A stretch of DNA of 6,393 bases, from assembly GCA_013298455.1 (NCBI GenBank), contig JAAFHR010000205.1, forward strand, positions 1 to 6,393, given 5' to 3'. Each line of letters starts with the position of its first letter. Positions within the stretch are counted from its first letter, which is position 1. Below, one piece after another: positions 5,439 to 6,393 of this stretch. Origin of the DNA: Betaproteobacteria bacterium (lineage in GTDB: Bacteria > Pseudomonadota > Gammaproteobacteria > Burkholderiales > Casimicrobiaceae). The notes under the pieces are model-generated. The model was given only the letters and a program-made list of their open reading frames with translations, ran no database searches and was not told the DNA's origin. Made by a program: the position numbers and the translations under genes.

Positions 5439-6393
5439 ATGTCCACCTATCAAGCCCCTCTCAAAGAATTCCAATTCCTGCTCGAAACCGTAGCGCCGCT
5501 TGCTGAGCTTTCGAAGCTTGAGCACTTTGCGGACGCCACGCCCGACACTGTTGGCGCAATCTTGGAGGAGTCGGCGAAGTTTGCTCGCGACGTGCTCGAT
5601 CCGCTGAACTGGAGCGGGGACCGCGAAGGCGCGAAGCGCAACGCCGACGATTCGGTGACCACGCCGAAGGGCTTTAAGGCCGCCTATGACGGCTACCGCG
5701 CGATGGGCGGCGCGGCGCTGCCCATGCCGCCCGAATTCGGCGGCTTGGGAATGCCACGCTCCGTGGTCACGCTCACTGACGAAATGCTGCATTCATCGAA
5801 CATGGGTTTTGGCTTGATGCCGATGCTCACGCAGGGTGCAATTGAGGCGATTTTGCTCGCCGGAAGCGATGCGCTCAAAGCCACGTACTTAGAAAAAATG
5901 GTGAGCGGTCAGTGGACGGGCACGATGAACCTGACCGAGCCGCAAGCGGGTTCGGACTTGGCGTTGGTGAAGACTCGCGCAGTACCTCAAGCTGACGGCA
6001 CGTACAAAGTCTCAGGCACCAAAATCTACATCACCTACGGCGAACACGATTGGGCGGAAAACATCGTTCACTTGGTGCTTGCGCGTTTGCCTGATGCGCC
6101 TGAGGGCGTGAAAGGCATTTCTCTTTTCGTCGTGCCCAAGATGTTGGTCAATGCGGACGGCTCGCTGGGCGAACGCAACGATGTGAAGTGCGTTTCACTT
6201 GAACACAAGTTGGGCATTCACGCCTCGCCAACGGCGGTGATGCAATACGGCGACAACGGCGGCGCAACAGGCTACTTGGTCGGCCAAGAAAACCGTGGCC
6301 TTGAGTACATGTTCATCATGATGAATTTGGCTCGATTTGGCGTGGGTTTACAGGGTGTGGGTATTGCTGAGCGCTCGTATCAACGGGCTGTTT
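5439..6393 (+). CDS. Acyl-CoA dehydrogenase, large FadE/DmdC-like type (N-terminal part, truncated by window edge)
   Basis: 318 complete codons run from the ATG at 5439 to the right edge; GGAG at 5429-5432, 6 nt upstream, supports the start. Acyl-CoA dehydrogenases use FAD to form a 2,3 double bond in an acyl-CoA and give the electrons to ETF, encoded just upstream. The N-terminal helical domain contains MPPEFGGLG at 96-104. The FAD/substrate signature GTMNLTEPQAGSDL is at 161-174, followed by KVSGTKIYITYGEH (190-203) in the beta domain, the HKLGIHASPTAVM segment at 256-268 and the start of the C-terminal helical domain (ENRGLEYMFIMMNLARFGVG, 284-303). The start MSTYQAPLKEFQFLLE and the long insert around 58-75 fit the roughly 590-residue group that has an extra C-terminal domain and includes 3-methylmercaptopropionyl-CoA dehydrogenase (DmdC) relatives. 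The catalytic base is outside the window, and the chain-length preference cannot be read. Confidence 0.92.
   Translation, partial: MSTYQAPLKEFQFLLETVAPLAELSKLEHFADATPDTVGAILEESAKFARDVLDPLNWSGDREGAKRNADDSVTTPKGFKAAYDGYRAMGGAALPMPPEFGGLGMPRSVVTLTDEMLHSSNMGFGLMPMLTQGAIEAILLAGSDALKATYLEKMVSGQWTGTMNLTEPQAGSDLALVKTRAVPQADGTYKVSGTKIYITYGEHDWAENIVHLVLARLPDAPEGVKGISLFVVPKMLVNADGSLGERNDVKCVSLEHKLGIHASPTAVMQYGDNGGATGYLVGQENRGLEYMFIMMNLARFGVGLQGVGIAERSYQRAV

Overview
The window looks like an ordinary stretch of a proteobacterial chromosome, most likely betaproteobacterial. The evidence is the moderately high GC content, the etfB-etfA pair followed by a large acyl-CoA dehydrogenase, a PduO-type adenosyltransferase beginning MGHRLSKI, and a 16-bp TTTACGT/ACGTCAA dyad like the operators of branched-chain amino acid/fatty acid catabolic regulators in that group. 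The taxonomic call is inference. There is no rRNA, tRNA, transposase, CRISPR array or prophage gene.

Layout. Positions 1-1555, minus strand: the N-terminal 312 codons of an M3-family peptidyl-dipeptidase (dcp; the catalytic part lies beyond the left edge), preceded on the same strand by an ATP:cob(I)alamin adenosyltransferase. Positions 1600-2773, plus strand: an ECHDC3-like crotonase-fold protein that lacks both catalytic glutamates of classical enoyl-CoA hydratase, then an unrecognised two-helix membrane protein. Positions 2782-3174, minus strand: a small GtrA-family membrane protein, convergent with the previous gene. Positions 3175-3461: a non-coding region holding the probable etfB promoter, a dyad operator and the ribosome binding site that fixes a TTG start. 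Positions 3462-5146, plus strand: etfB and etfA, 2 nt apart. Positions 5147-5438: a gene-free spacer with a long, internally periodic inverted repeat. Positions 5439-6393, plus strand: the N-terminal 318 codons of a large acyl-CoA dehydrogenase, cut by the right edge.

How the genes fit together. The right half is an acyl-CoA oxidation module: the dehydrogenase would pass electrons to the EtfAB flavoprotein, which passes them on to ETF:quinone oxidoreductase, encoded elsewhere. The operator at the etfB promoter suggests control by acyl-CoA or amino-acid catabolic intermediates. The crotonase-like protein and the adenosyltransferase (which supplies coenzyme B12, for example to methylmalonyl-CoA mutase) fit the same broad theme, but neighbourhood alone does not prove a functional link. 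Dcp, GtrA and the small membrane protein have no evident connection to it.

I found no undescribed multi-gene system. The observations most worth a second look are the three-plus-three CACAGA inverted repeat at 5247-5390, the operator-like dyad at 3392-3407, the missing catalytic residues of the crotonase, and the palindrome between the divergent genes at 1569-1585.
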